Source: JACKII01 sp963974445
GTDB lineage: Bacteria > Pseudomonadota > Alphaproteobacteria > Bin95
Assembly: GCA_963974445.1 (NCBI GenBank)
Contig: CAXBDI010000024.1
Location: 1-41,571 of the forward strand
Direction: 5' to 3'
DNA: 41,571 nucleotides
Shown: positions 7,627 to 15,322 of the stretch, one piece after another
Numbering within the stretch: position 1 is the first letter of the stretch
How the letters are laid out: every line of letters starts with the position of its first letter
Made by a program: the position numbers and the translations under genes
Notes under the pieces: model-generated
Databases searched by the model: none
What the model saw: only the letters and a program-made list of their open reading frames with translations
Told to the model about the DNA's origin: nothing

Positions 7627-8412
7627 ATGCCCATCGTCCCCAATATTGCCAAAGACAAAATGAAAGCCGGCGAGTTGGCGCTGGGCTTCGGTATTCGCCA
7701 GGCGCGCAGCGTCGATATCGCCAAGATCGCCGCGGTTTGCGGCTATGACTGGCTGTTCATCGACCTGGAGCACAACACCATGACCATCGATATGGCGGTG
7801 AATATCTCGGTCGCCGCCCTCGACGCCGGCATCACGCCGATCCCGCGGGCGTCCGCGCATGAGCGCTTCCAGACCTCCCGCCCGCTGGATGGCGGCGCGC
7901 AGGGCATCGTCGTGCCGCACATCGACACGGTGGAGGAGGCGAAGCGCGTCGTCGATCAGGCGCTGTTCCCGCCGGTGGGCCACCGTTCGATCTCCGGCAC
8001 GCAGCCGCTGCTCGGCTATGAGAGTATGCCGATCAAGGAGATGGCGAAGACCATCAACGACAACCTGCTGGTCACCATCATGCTGGAGACGCCGACGGCT
8101 ATTGCCAACGCCGACGCTATTGCCGCCATCGACGGCATCGATTGCCTGTTGATCGGCACCAACGACCTCTGCGCCGAGATGGGCATCCATGGCCAGTATG
8201 GGCACGAGAAGGTCGCCGCGGCCTACGACACCGCCGCCGCGGCCTGCCGCAACAACGGCAAGTTTCTCGGCATGGGCGGCGTCTACGACGAGGAATTGGC
8301 GACCAAATACATCCAGAAGGGCGCGCAGATGATCCTCTCCGGCCAGGACCTTGGCTGGATGATGCAGGCCGCCAAGGCGCGCTCCGGCTTCCTGCGTTCG
8401 ATCAAGCGTTAG
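7627..8412 (+). CDS. HpcH/HpaI aldolase family protein
   Basis: A 261-aa class II, metal-dependent aldolase of the HpcH/HpaI family (2-dehydro-3-deoxyglucarate / 4-hydroxy-2-oxoheptanedioate aldolase type), which cleaves 2-oxo-hydroxyacids to pyruvate or a relative plus an aldehyde. Visible are WLFIDLEHNTM with the catalytic/metal acid region near residue 45, PRASAHERFQTSRPLDGGAQGIVVPHI, and the conserved metal-binding Glu in MLETPTAIANADAI, followed by GIDCLLIGTNDL. The start at 7627 is preceded by AAGGGAGAAA at proper spacing. The LLM oxidoreductase gene begins 6 bases after the stop, so the two are almost certainly one operon. The substrate cannot be assigned. Confidence 0.87.
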   Translation: MPIVPNIAKDKMKAGELALGFGIRQARSVDIAKIAAVCGYDWLFIDLEHNTMTIDMAVNISVAALDAGITPIPRASAHERFQTSRPLDGGAQGIVVPHIDTVEEAKRVVDQALFPPVGHRSISGTQPLLGYESMPIKEMAKTINDNLLVTIMLETPTAIANADAIAAIDGIDCLLIGTNDLCAEMGIHGQYGHEKVAAAYDTAAAACRNNGKFLGMGGVYDEELATKYIQKGAQMILSGQDLGWMMQAAKARSGFLRSIKR

Positions 8413-8418
8413 CGGCCG

Positions 8419-9327
8419 ATGGCGACGGCTAAGGCGCAACTGGGCTTCGCACTGCCGATCACCGATATCGGCGGCGACCCGCGCGACGTGCGCACTTTGG
8501 CGCAAACAGCAGAGGGGCTCGGCTTTTCCTACCTGGCCGCCCCGGACCACGTGCTCGGGATCAACGCAGCCAACCGGCCCGATTGGGGCAACCTGAACAC
8601 TTCGGCGGACCCCTACCACGATCCTTTCGTGCTGTTCGGCTTCCTCTCCGGCATCACCGAGCGCGTCGGCTTTTCGACCGAAGTCATGATCCTGGCCCAG
8701 CGCCAGGCGGCTTTGGTGGCGAAGCAGGCGGCCTCACTGGCGGTGTTGTGTGGCGAGCGGTTCCGGTTCGGCGTCGGCATCGGCTGGAACGCGGTGGAGG
8801 CTGCCGGCCTCGGCACCGATTTCTCCACCCGTGGCGCGCGCTCGGCGGAGCAGGTGGAGGTCATGCAGGCGCTCTGGGCCGCCGACCACGTCACGTTCAA
8901 GGGCAAGTGGCACCAGATCGACGACGCCGGCATCAACCCGCGCCCGCCGTCCGGTCGGGTGCCGCTCTGGTTCGGCGGCCACGCGCCCGCCACGCTGAAG
9001 CGCATCGCCAAATACGGCGACGGCTGGATGTACCTGAACCACGGCCCCGGCGACGAGGCAGTGCGCGAGTTCGATGCGCTACGAGCCGAGTGGCGCACGG
9101 CAGGCCGTTCCGGCGAGCCCGGCGTGAGCGTGCGCCTCTCTGCCGGCTCCGGCACACCGGAGGAGTGGCGGCGCGACATCCGCTTCTGGCAGGATGCCGG
9201 CGTCGGCTACTTCACCCTGCACAACGCCTTCAACCGCAGCGGCTTCACCCGAATCGAGGGCCACGACGTGCCGGCACATCTTGAAGCGATGGTCCGCTAC
9301 CACGCGGCAGTGGCGGACTTGTTCTAG
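8419..9327 (+). CDS. LLM-class flavin-dependent oxidoreductase (copy 1)
   Basis: A 302-aa luciferase-like monooxygenase of the F420/FMN-dependent TIGR03619-like group. The TIM barrel carries the typical N-terminal pattern LAQTAEGLGFSYLAAPDHVL, then RVGFSTEVMILAQRQAALVAKQAASL, RFRFGVGIGWN and VPLWFGGHAP. Such enzymes oxidise or reduce small organic substrates with a reduced flavin or deazaflavin; which cofactor is used here cannot be read off. It sits 6 bases behind the aldolase gene. A paralogue (9846-10751), roughly two-thirds identical by eye, follows about 500 bases downstream, beyond a low-GC insert. The pair looks like an old tandem duplication. Confidence 0.87.
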   Translation: MATAKAQLGFALPITDIGGDPRDVRTLAQTAEGLGFSYLAAPDHVLGINAANRPDWGNLNTSADPYHDPFVLFGFLSGITERVGFSTEVMILAQRQAALVAKQAASLAVLCGERFRFGVGIGWNAVEAAGLGTDFSTRGARSAEQVEVMQALWAADHVTFKGKWHQIDDAGINPRPPSGRVPLWFGGHAPATLKRIAKYGDGWMYLNHGPGDEAVREFDALRAEWRTAGRSGEPGVSVRLSAGSGTPEEWRRDIRFWQDAGVGYFTLHNAFNRSGFTRIEGHDVPAHLEAMVRYHAAVADLF

Positions 9328-9367
9328 CTTAGCCGGCGAATTCGATCCAAATTTGATGGGGCAAACG

Positions 9368-9721
9368 ATGAGACCTAGGTTGGAACTTTCCTGCTATATC
9401 GTTGGAGCAATATTGATTAGTGGCAATGCGTTTGGCTATTGCAGCCCCCCAACGATGTTCGAAGATCCTCCGCAGCCTCCATCGAACTGGCAAAAACCAA
9501 CGGCACCCTATTGTATGTATGGATATAGTATTAGTCGTGAACACGATTGTGACCAGTGGGAGGTCGATGCTTATATATCAGACATCAACGAATATATCCG
9601 TAAGCTGAATGATTATACCGGTCATGCTCGAAGGTATGCGGAGGCGGCGATTGAATTTGCTATCGCAGCACGTGAATACTCCATTTGTGAAGCAAAGGAT
9701 GTCAAATCTGATATTGAATAA
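9368..9721 (+). CDS. small exported Cys-containing protein in a low-GC insert
   Basis: A 117-aa protein with a signal peptide (MRPRLELSCYIVGAILISG..., cleavage around residue 21) and a mature part with four cysteines. It starts with a Pro-rich segment (CSPPTMFEDPPQPPSNW), continues YCMYGYSISREHDCDQWEVDAYI and ends in a charged, probably helical tail. The spaced cysteines suggest two disulphides in the periplasm. The family is not recognised. Base composition is clearly lower in GC than both neighbours, and codon use is AT-rich, pointing to separate acquisition. ATG 9356 is an alternative start four codons upstream; neither has a strong ribosome site. Confidence 0.6.
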   Translation: MRPRLELSCYIVGAILISGNAFGYCSPPTMFEDPPQPPSNWQKPTAPYCMYGYSISREHDCDQWEVDAYISDINEYIRKLNDYTGHARRYAEAAIEFAIAAREYSICEAKDVKSDIE

Positions 9722-9722
9722 A

Positions 9723-9760
9723 GCAAATTTAGAAACAAAAAAATGAGCTCGCAAATTTGC
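9723..9760. repeat. AT-rich inverted repeat after the small exported gene
   Basis: GCAAATTT at 9723-9730 recurs inverted within the perfect palindrome GCAAATTTGC at 9751-9760, with an A-rich spacer. It lies immediately after the stop codon of the exported protein gene and may help end its transcript, although no T-run follows on the plus strand. Confidence 0.3.
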
Positions 9761-9780
9761 CCGAGTTCCCGAGAGTTAGA

Positions 9781-9808
9781 GCTATGATAGCTTGTAAGTT
9801 ATCATAGC
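9781..9808. promoter_or_regulatory. 28-bp near-perfect palindrome before the second LLM gene
   Basis: GCTATGATA at 9781-9789 pairs with TATCATAGC at 9800-9808. The inner bases GCTT/AAGT extend the symmetry with a single mismatch (G-U in RNA). It ends 37 bases before the ATG at 9846 and lacks a T-run, so it reads better as an operator or leader hairpin than as a terminator. Confidence 0.45.
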
Positions 9809-9845
9809 CTTGGCACCACCAAAAGTAGCGTGAAGAGAGGTACCC

Positions 9846-10751
9846 ATGGCCCAGCGCATGCAACTCGGCTTCAACCTGCCGATCTCCGACACTGGCGGCG
9901 ACCCTGCGACCGTCAAAACCTTGGCGCAGACGGCGGAGGGCCTCGGCTACGACTATTTGGCCGTGCCGGACCATGTGCTGGGCGTCAATGCCGCTAGCCG
10001 CCCGAATTGGGGCGCACGCAACACATCGGCGGACTGCTTCCACGACCCGTTCGTGTTGTTCGGCTATCTCGCTTCCTGCACCCAGAGCATCGGCTTTTCC
10101 ACCGAGGTGATGATCATCGCCCAGCGCCAGGCGGCGTTGATGGCCAAGCAGGCCGCCTCGCTGGATGTGCTCTGCGGCGGCCGGTTCCGTTTTGGCGTCG
10201 GCGTCGGCTGGAACGAGGTGGAATATGTCGGCCTCGGTATGGACTTCTCCAATCGCGGCGTGCGCTCGGCGGAGCAGGTGGAGGTGATGCAGGCGCTCTG
10301 GGCCGACGAACACGTCACCTTCAAAGGCAAATGGCATCAGATCGACGACGCCGGCATCAACCCATTGCCACCGGCGCGGCGTATTCCCGTCTGGTTCGGC
10401 GGTCATGCCGACATCGTCTTGAAGCGGATCGCGAAATACGGCGACGGCTGGATCATGCTCTCCCATCCCGAAGGCGACGACGCCGAACGCGCCTTTGACA
10501 CGCTGCGCGGTTATTGGGCCGAGGCTGGCCGCAGCGGCGAGCCGGGCCTCTCCGTCTGGGTCTCCAACGCCGAGGGCGGGCCGGACGACTGGCGCCGCGC
10601 CATCGCCTACTGGAAAGGCGTCGGCGTCAGCCATGTCACCGTGAACAACACGTTCGGCCGTTATCAGCACAAACGCATCGAAGGCCGCACCCTCGCCGAC
10701 CATTTGCAGGCGATGGTGCGGTACCGCGACGTGGTGGGGGACTTACTCTAG
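9846..10751 (+). CDS. LLM-class flavin-dependent oxidoreductase (copy 2)
   Basis: A 301-aa luciferase-like oxidoreductase, paralogous to the protein at 8419-9327 along its whole length. Shared blocks include NTSAD..HDPFVLFG, GFSTEVMI.AQRQAAL.AKQAASL, RSAEQVEVMQALWA and HVTFKGKWHQIDDAGIN. The two differ mainly in the last third, where this copy has WVSNAEGGPDDWRRAIAYWK, so substrate range may have diverged. The start has GAAGAGAGG about 8 bases upstream. It is separated from copy 1 by the low-GC insert and a palindrome, so it probably has its own regulation. cdd follows after 71 bases. Confidence 0.87.
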   Translation: MAQRMQLGFNLPISDTGGDPATVKTLAQTAEGLGYDYLAVPDHVLGVNAASRPNWGARNTSADCFHDPFVLFGYLASCTQSIGFSTEVMIIAQRQAALMAKQAASLDVLCGGRFRFGVGVGWNEVEYVGLGMDFSNRGVRSAEQVEVMQALWADEHVTFKGKWHQIDDAGINPLPPARRIPVWFGGHADIVLKRIAKYGDGWIMLSHPEGDDAERAFDTLRGYWAEAGRSGEPGLSVWVSNAEGGPDDWRRAIAYWKGVGVSHVTVNNTFGRYQHKRIEGRTLADHLQAMVRYRDVVGDLL

Positions 10752-10822
10752 CGGCTTCTGGCCTATCGCTGCTGGGAGAAGTGACCTACTATCCATCTCC
10801 ATTGGCTTGAGGACATTGACCG

Positions 10823-11269
10823 ATGATCTCTACTGCGCAGGCGGCGGTCCAGGCTCCGAAGACGAACGCCGGACCGGACGAGGAGTTGCTCGGAAAAGCG
10901 GTGGCTGCCGCGCGCAACGCCTACGCGCCGTATTCCCGGTTCCGCGTCGGCGCTGCACTCCGGGCCCGTAGCGGCGCCACCTATGTCGGCGCCAATGTGG
11001 AGAACGTTTCCTTCCCGATTGGCTCCTGCGCCGAAACGGCGGCGCTGGCGGCCGCGCGGACAGTGGAGGGCGAAGCCCTGGAGGTTCAGTCCGTTCTGGT
11101 CTATGCGGAAACCAAAATCGGTGAGCAGCGACCGTGCAGTCCGTGCGGCGCCTGCCGGCAGCGGCTGCTGGAATTCGGCCCGGATATCCGTGTCACCTTC
11201 CTGACCGACAGCGAGGGTTGGACGACCGCTTCGGCGCACGCCCTCCTGCCGTTCGCGTTTCGATTCTAG
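10823..11269 (+). CDS. cdd: cytidine deaminase
   Basis: A 148-aa homotetrameric-type cytidine deaminase, converting cytidine or deoxycytidine to uridine or deoxyuridine in pyrimidine salvage. The zinc site is complete: Cys69 and the catalytic Glu71 in SCAETAALAAAR, and Cys108 and Cys111 in SPCGACRQRLLEFG. AYAPYSRFRVGAAL and YVGANVENVSFP are standard substrate-site segments. The N-terminus carries about 15 extra residues compared with short family members. Ribosome site TGAGGA lies about 9 bases upstream. The following membrane protein gene starts 16 bases after the stop. Confidence 0.93.
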   Translation: MISTAQAAVQAPKTNAGPDEELLGKAVAAARNAYAPYSRFRVGAALRARSGATYVGANVENVSFPIGSCAETAALAAARTVEGEALEVQSVLVYAETKIGEQRPCSPCGACRQRLLEFGPDIRVTFLTDSEGWTTASAHALLPFAFRF

Positions 11270-11285
11270 ACCGGGCGCCGGGCCG

Positions 11286-11840
11286 ATGTGGGTGAAGCAG
11301 TCGGAGCTGGACCGTGACAAGGCGCACTATGCCTTCCTGAAACAGGCCGACAGCAACGAGCTCTGGTGCATCAAGTACCTTTATGACCGCTTGAATATCA
11401 TCGACAGCAAAATCGGCGCTATCCTGCGCCTGAACGGCCTCGGCATCGGGTTTATGTCGGTGCTGGTGTTTCAGATCCTGCGGTCGATCGAATCCTGCAG
11501 TGCCGGTGCGGCGGGCGCAGCCGCTACGGATGCCGGTATCGCCGCGACATGCCAGCCGCTGATACCCTGGCCGGGCATCTTCTTGTTGATGGCGGCGGTG
11601 ATTTTCGTCCTGTTGTTCGCCGCGGTATATTTGGGCCTTACGGTTTTCTATTTGCGGTTCGACCGGATCGGCGATGCAGTAGACTTTGACGCCTACAAGG
11701 AACGGTTTTTCCGACTGACCATCGAACGGGAACGCAAACTGCGCTGGGCCTTGAACTTGACCGGCGCCGGGCTTCTTGTATTCGTGACGACGTTCCTGAT
11801 CATCGCAGTCACACGAAGCTTGCCGCTGCTCGGTGGGTGA
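11286..11840 (+). CDS. three-TM membrane protein, weakly Pycsar-effector-like
   Basis: A 184-aa integral membrane protein not assigned to a family with confidence. An N-terminal helical segment (residues 1-45) ends in ELWCIKYLYDRLNIIDSKIGAILRLNG, and the first membrane helix follows. The second helix (about 94-120) and third (about 157-176) enclose a charged loop, AYKERFFRLTIERERKLRW. The D-x-K-x(5)-L-x-x-N-G pattern before the first helix resembles the start of PycTM/SLATT-type membrane domains found in anti-phage effectors. There is no adjacent cyclase or other defence gene, so that role is only a possibility. It starts 16 bases after cdd without a clear ribosome site, suggesting coupling. 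Confidence 0.65.
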   Translation: MWVKQSELDRDKAHYAFLKQADSNELWCIKYLYDRLNIIDSKIGAILRLNGLGIGFMSVLVFQILRSIESCSAGAAGAAATDAGIAATCQPLIPWPGIFLLMAAVIFVLLFAAVYLGLTVFYLRFDRIGDAVDFDAYKERFFRLTIERERKLRWALNLTGAGLLVFVTTFLIIAVTRSLPLLGG

Positions 11841-11881
11841 ATCGAACCGGCTTCTGATTGCGCCTCAACTTTCTCTAGCCA

Positions 11882-13063
11882 ATGGACACTGCCACAATGC
11901 CCGTCATCGCCGAAGAACATCAAATGCTGCAGGAACTGGTCGCGAAGTTCGTCGACCAGGAACTGATGCCGCTGGAGAAAGCCGTGCTGGAGCGCGAGGC
12001 TTCCGGCGGCAAGGGCGGCCTGACGGCGGAGGAAGAGGGCCCTCTGTTCGCGCGCTGTAAGGAACTCGGGCTCTGGGCGTTGGATGCGCCGGAGGAGGTG
12101 GGCGGCGCCAACCTGCCGGCCATGGCCCTGGTCGGCGTCAACTTCGAATTGGGCCGCACCTGCGTACCCTTCGCTTTCCCGCCGGACGCGCCGAACATGC
12201 ACATGATGGTGCAGGTCGCGACGGATGAGCAGAAGCGCAAATATCTCGACCCCTACGTCAAGGGCGAGTTCGGTTCGGCCATCGGCATCTCCGAGCCCGG
12301 CGCCGGCGGCGACCCGGCGGAGATGAAAACGCGGGCGATCAAGGATGGCGACCACTGGGTCATCAACGGCCGCAAGATCTGGGTCAGCCGGGTGCCGGAT
12401 GCGGACTTCCTGATCCTGATGGCGCTGACCGACCCGGTGAAGAAGGCGCGCGGCGGCATCACCGCCTTCATCGTCGACAAGGGCACGCCCGGTTTCACCA
12501 TTGAGCGCGAGATCAAGATGCTGGCCGGCGCCCGCACCTATGAGTTGGTGTTCGAGGACATGCGGCTGCACGAGCGCCAGGTTCTGGGCAAGGTCGGCGA
12601 GGGCTTCGCGCCGATGCAGTTGCGCCTGACCGTGCGCCGCCTGCAGATGGGCGCCTGGTGCGTCGGCATGGCGACACGGGCGCTGCAAATGATGTGCGAG
12701 CACGCGCAGCAGCGCGTCACCTTCGGCTCGAAGCTGGCGGACAAGCAGGCGATCCAGTGGTGGATTGCCGACGCCGCCACCAAGATCCACGCGACCAGGC
12801 TGATGGTGCTGGACGCGGCGGAAAAGCAGGACGCCGGCGCCACCGACCTCCGCACCGAGGCCAGCATGATCAAGCTCTATGCGACGGAAATGGTGGGCGA
12901 GGTCATCGACAACGCCATGCAGGCCTTCGGCGCCATGGGCATGACCAAGGAGTTGCCGCTGCAAATGTTCGCCCAGCGCGCCCGCCTGATGAAAATCTAC
13001 GAGGGGCCGAGCGAGGTGCACCGCATGGTCATCGCGCGGCGCACCCTGCGCCAGTTCGGGTAG
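11882..13063 (+). CDS. acyl-CoA dehydrogenase
   Basis: A 393-aa FAD-dependent acyl-CoA dehydrogenase that introduces the alpha-beta double bond in acyl-CoA esters. The N-terminal helical domain has LGLWALDAPEEVGGANLP. The middle beta domain has the FAD/substrate segment GSAIGISEPGAGGDPAEMKT and WVINGRKIWVSR. The C-terminal domain ends in AFGAMGMTKELPLQMFAQRARLMKIYEGPSEVHR, cut here for length only at its known core, with the catalytic Glu of YEGPSE near residue 373. This is the usual length. The amidohydrolase gene starts 6 bases after the stop. Chain length and type of substrate cannot be inferred. Confidence 0.92.
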   Translation: MDTATMPVIAEEHQMLQELVAKFVDQELMPLEKAVLEREASGGKGGLTAEEEGPLFARCKELGLWALDAPEEVGGANLPAMALVGVNFELGRTCVPFAFPPDAPNMHMMVQVATDEQKRKYLDPYVKGEFGSAIGISEPGAGGDPAEMKTRAIKDGDHWVINGRKIWVSRVPDADFLILMALTDPVKKARGGITAFIVDKGTPGFTIEREIKMLAGARTYELVFEDMRLHERQVLGKVGEGFAPMQLRLTVRRLQMGAWCVGMATRALQMMCEHAQQRVTFGSKLADKQAIQWWIADAATKIHATRLMVLDAAEKQDAGATDLRTEASMIKLYATEMVGEVIDNAMQAFGAMGMTKELPLQMFAQRARLMKIYEGPSEVHRMVIARRTLRQFG

Positions 13064-13069
13064 GCAGCC

Positions 13070-13894
13070 ATGCTCATCGCCGACGCCCAAATCCACATCT
13101 GGGACGAAGACCGCCCGGACCGTCCCTGGCCCACCGACCGGGGCGGCAAGCCGCAGCGCGACTGGCCCTATCTGGCGCCCGAACTTATCGGCCTGATGAA
13201 CGAAGGCGGCGTCGACCGGGCCGTGCTGGTACCGCCGTCGTGGGAGGGCGACTACAACGACCTGGCGATTCAGGCGGTGCAGGATAATCCTGGGCGCTTT
13301 GCCATTATGGGCCGGGCCAGCGTCAACCGAGCCGAGTCCGAACCCCTGTTCGAGCGTTGGAAGGATCAGCCCGGCATGCTCGGCCTGCGCTACACCTTTC
13401 ACACGCCGGAACAGCGCCGTTGGCTGGCGGAGGGCACGGTCGACTGGCTCTGGGCCGCCGCCGAGAAATACGGCTTGCAGATCATGATGCTGCCGCCCGG
13501 CCAACTCGACAAGGTCGCCGGCATTCTGGAGCGCCACCCGAACCTGAACATCACATTGGATCACGCCGCCATCCCGTCGCAAACCAAGGACGACGCCGCG
13601 TTCGGACACATTCCGGACCTCTGCGCCATGGCGCGCTACCCCAATCTGGCGGTCAAGGTCTCGGCCTTCCCCTGCTACACCACCGCGCCCTACCCTTACA
13701 CGGGCCAGTTGCAGGACGCGGTGTTGCGGGTGCTAGAGGCGTTCGGGCCGGAGCGCACCTTCTGGGGCACGGACATCACGCGCTCGCCTATCACCTATAA
13801 GCAGCATGTCGAACTGTTCACCCAACACATTCCCGGCATCCCGCCCGAGGTAATGGGCGAGTCCCTATGCCGTTGGTTGGGCTGGGAAATTTAG
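13070..13894 (+). CDS. amidohydrolase family protein (amidohydrolase_2 type)
   Basis: A 274-aa TIM-barrel metal-dependent hydrolase of the amidohydrolase_2 group, which includes ACMSD-like decarboxylases and 2-pyrone-4,6-dicarboxylate hydrolases. Visible marks are the N-terminal metal motif ADAQIHIWDE (QIH variant of D/Q-x-H), GLRYTFHTPEQ, NITLDHAAIP with a conserved His near residue 165, and TFWGTDITRSP near residue 230 with the conserved Asp. Only 6 bases separate it from the acyl-CoA dehydrogenase gene, so both probably act in one degradative route. Lactone hydrolysis or decarboxylation are both possible. Confidence 0.85.
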   Translation: MLIADAQIHIWDEDRPDRPWPTDRGGKPQRDWPYLAPELIGLMNEGGVDRAVLVPPSWEGDYNDLAIQAVQDNPGRFAIMGRASVNRAESEPLFERWKDQPGMLGLRYTFHTPEQRRWLAEGTVDWLWAAAEKYGLQIMMLPPGQLDKVAGILERHPNLNITLDHAAIPSQTKDDAAFGHIPDLCAMARYPNLAVKVSAFPCYTTAPYPYTGQLQDAVLRVLEAFGPERTFWGTDITRSPITYKQHVELFTQHIPGIPPEVMGESLCRWLGWEI

Positions 13895-13912
13895 GACCAG
13901 GTGCATCTTGGC

Positions 13913-13939
13913 TCGACCCGACCCGCCGGTTCGGGTCGA
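13913..13939. terminator. hairpin between convergent genes
   Basis: TCGACCCGA (13913-13921) and TCGGGTCGA (13931-13939) form a 9-bp perfect stem with a 9-base loop, between the stop of the amidohydrolase gene and the stop of the convergent glycosyltransferase gene. No T-run follows on either strand. Position argues for a shared terminator. Confidence 0.45.
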
Positions 13940-13951
13940 TTGGGCAATGCT

Positions 13952-14599
13952 CTACCGGCCGGGAAATCCGGTTAACGAGCCAGGAGAAGGCAAATCGGCG
14001 CCGTAGTCGACGTCGGCTAATTCCTCGGTCAACGCGAATGGTTGCTTCAAGCTGCGGGTGACGTCTGCCAGAGTGTTTGGGCTCGACCATCGGACCTCGG
14101 CTGCGAACAATGGCCTTGGCAGGCGTTCGGAGTTTCGCGCCCCGACCAGCCAAAACCCGCCGTCGCGCGCCGGCCCGAATACCAGCGGCGCCGCCCGCAG
14201 GCCCGCAAATGCCTGACGAATATGGCGGGCGCGGACGCTTGGAATATCGGCGCCCAGCAACACGACCGAGCCGGGGCCTGCCATCTGCAAACACCGCTGC
14301 ATGCGTTCGCCGATATCGCCAGGGCCTTGCCAAAAATCGGCGGCCCGGCGCGGCGCGCCAGGTTCCGGCAGAGGCTCGGCCCAGGCGATGACCAGGGACC
14401 AAGTTGGATCGCGCTCCAACCGCCGCAACAGCCGTCGGCTCGTCCTGCGGTAGAACTGCCAAGCTGCCAAGCTGCCAATATCCGCCGCCAGCCGGCTTTT
14501 GACCCTGCCAAACCGCGGCGCCCGCATGAAGACTACGACCATGCGCCGGGGGCGGCAGCGCCGCCGCTCTTTCAGGTCTGAGTTTGCCGGCCTAGGCAT
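13952..14599 (-). CDS. TIGR04282-type glycosyltransferase (DUF2064)
   Basis: A 215-aa GT-A-fold protein of the DUF2064/TIGR04282 family, annotated as arsenosugar biosynthesis glycosyltransferase. MVVVFMRAPRFGRVKSRLA near residues 20-38 is the family's N-terminal signature. GDIGERMQRCLQM follows, then VVLLGADIPSVRARHI with the metal-binding acid, and FGPARDGGFWLVG. Its ATG overlaps the end of the TIGR04283-type gene (ATGCCTAG, 8 bases), so translation is coupled. An alternative start at 14542 (residue 20) would suit the family length better. The pairing with TIGR04283 is typical; no arsM or other arsenic gene is present here. Confidence 0.82.
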   Translation of the reverse strand: MPRPANSDLKERRRCRPRRMVVVFMRAPRFGRVKSRLAADIGSLAAWQFYRRTSRRLLRRLERDPTWSLVIAWAEPLPEPGAPRRAADFWQGPGDIGERMQRCLQMAGPGSVVLLGADIPSVRARHIRQAFAGLRAAPLVFGPARDGGFWLVGARNSERLPRPLFAAEVRWSSPNTLADVTRSLKQPFALTEELADVDYGADLPSPGSLTGFPGR

Positions 14600-15302
14600 A
14601 CCAGCGCGCCAACTGATCCGGCGGTACGCCGAGGAAATACAGCGCCAGCAGTGTCGTATTTCGTGCCGACCGCCGCCAGTAACCAGTGCGACGGTATCTG
14701 ACTGCAGACGTCCGGGCCGAAGCCTCCAGCATTATCAGCCGCTTGCGGCCAATCCGGTGTATGATGTCCACATCCTCCATTAGTGGTAGCGGCCTGTAGC
14801 CGCCAACCGCGCGATACAGTAGGCGATGGATCAGCAACCCCTGATCGCCATAGGGTAAAGCCAGCCAGCGGCATCGCCACTCCACCGCACGCTCCAACCG
14901 CCGCGCCGCCGGCGATCGGTCGTCGAGTTCGAAGCGGAATGCCGCCGCACGCGACTGGTTTGCCGGCAACGCTACATGCCGTCCGACCGCCTCGGCCCAC
15001 GGCGGCTGAGGCACGGTATCCGCGTGCAGAAACAACAGCCAGGGCGCATCGTGGCATTGCATGGCCGCCGCCGCGCCGGCCGCCAACTGCTGCCCCCGGC
15101 CTCGCGGCGCATGTATGAGTTGTGCGCCGAATTCTGTTGCAATCGTCATCGTCGCATCGGTCGATCCTCCATCTACGACAATCGTGTGTGCCGCTACGTC
15201 CGTCACCGCGGCCAGTGTACTGCGCAAATCGGCCCCCGCGTTCAAAGTTGGGATGACGGCGCAGACTGGCAATCGCTGAGGTTGAGGATATTTCCGGAAC
15301 AT
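14592..15302 (-). CDS. TIGR04283-type family 2 glycosyltransferase
   Basis: A GT2-fold glycosyltransferase of the TIGR04283 family, partner of TIGR04282 proteins. The core begins VCAVIPTLNAGADLRSTL. It then shows TIVVDGGSTDATM (nucleotide-sugar site), APRGRGQQLAAGAAAA, WLLFLHADT (DXD-like HAD) and YGDQGLLIHR. The start is uncertain. ATG 15302 (236 aa) is chosen because the upstream 61 bases are AT-rich and look intergenic. ATG 15365 has the best ribosome site (AGGGAGGT, 9-base spacing), but its codon overlaps the start of the divergent radical SAM gene. TTG 15272 would fit a promoter-like pair inside the 5' end. Confidence 0.82.
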   Translation of the reverse strand: MFRKYPQPQRLPVCAVIPTLNAGADLRSTLAAVTDVAAHTIVVDGGSTDATMTIATEFGAQLIHAPRGRGQQLAAGAAAAMQCHDAPWLLFLHADTVPQPPWAEAVGRHVALPANQSRAAAFRFELDDRSPAARRLERAVEWRCRWLALPYGDQGLLIHRLLYRAVGGYRPLPLMEDVDIIHRIGRKRLIMLEASARTSAVRYRRTGYWRRSARNTTLLALYFLGVPPDQLARWYA

Positions 15303-15313
15303 CAATCTGTCAA
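15285..15313 (-). promoter_or_regulatory. possible sigma-70 promoter at the glycosyltransferase 5' end
   Basis: On the minus strand TTGACA (15313-15308) is followed after exactly 17 bases by TATCCT (15290-15285). If used, transcription would start near 15278, downstream of the ATG at 15302. That would favour a later TTG start at 15272 or an almost leaderless message. It may be coincidental. Confidence 0.3.
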
Positions 15314-15322
15314 GCCAATTTT

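Noticed and set aside
11693..13609. Minus-strand frame of about 640 codons
   Set aside because: Antisense to the acyl-CoA dehydrogenase and amidohydrolase genes; no recognisable protein.
7627..13894. One coherent named degradation pathway
   Set aside because: The enzymes fit many pathways, and key diagnostic genes (ring oxygenases, CoA ligases, transporters) are missing, so naming a substrate would be invention.
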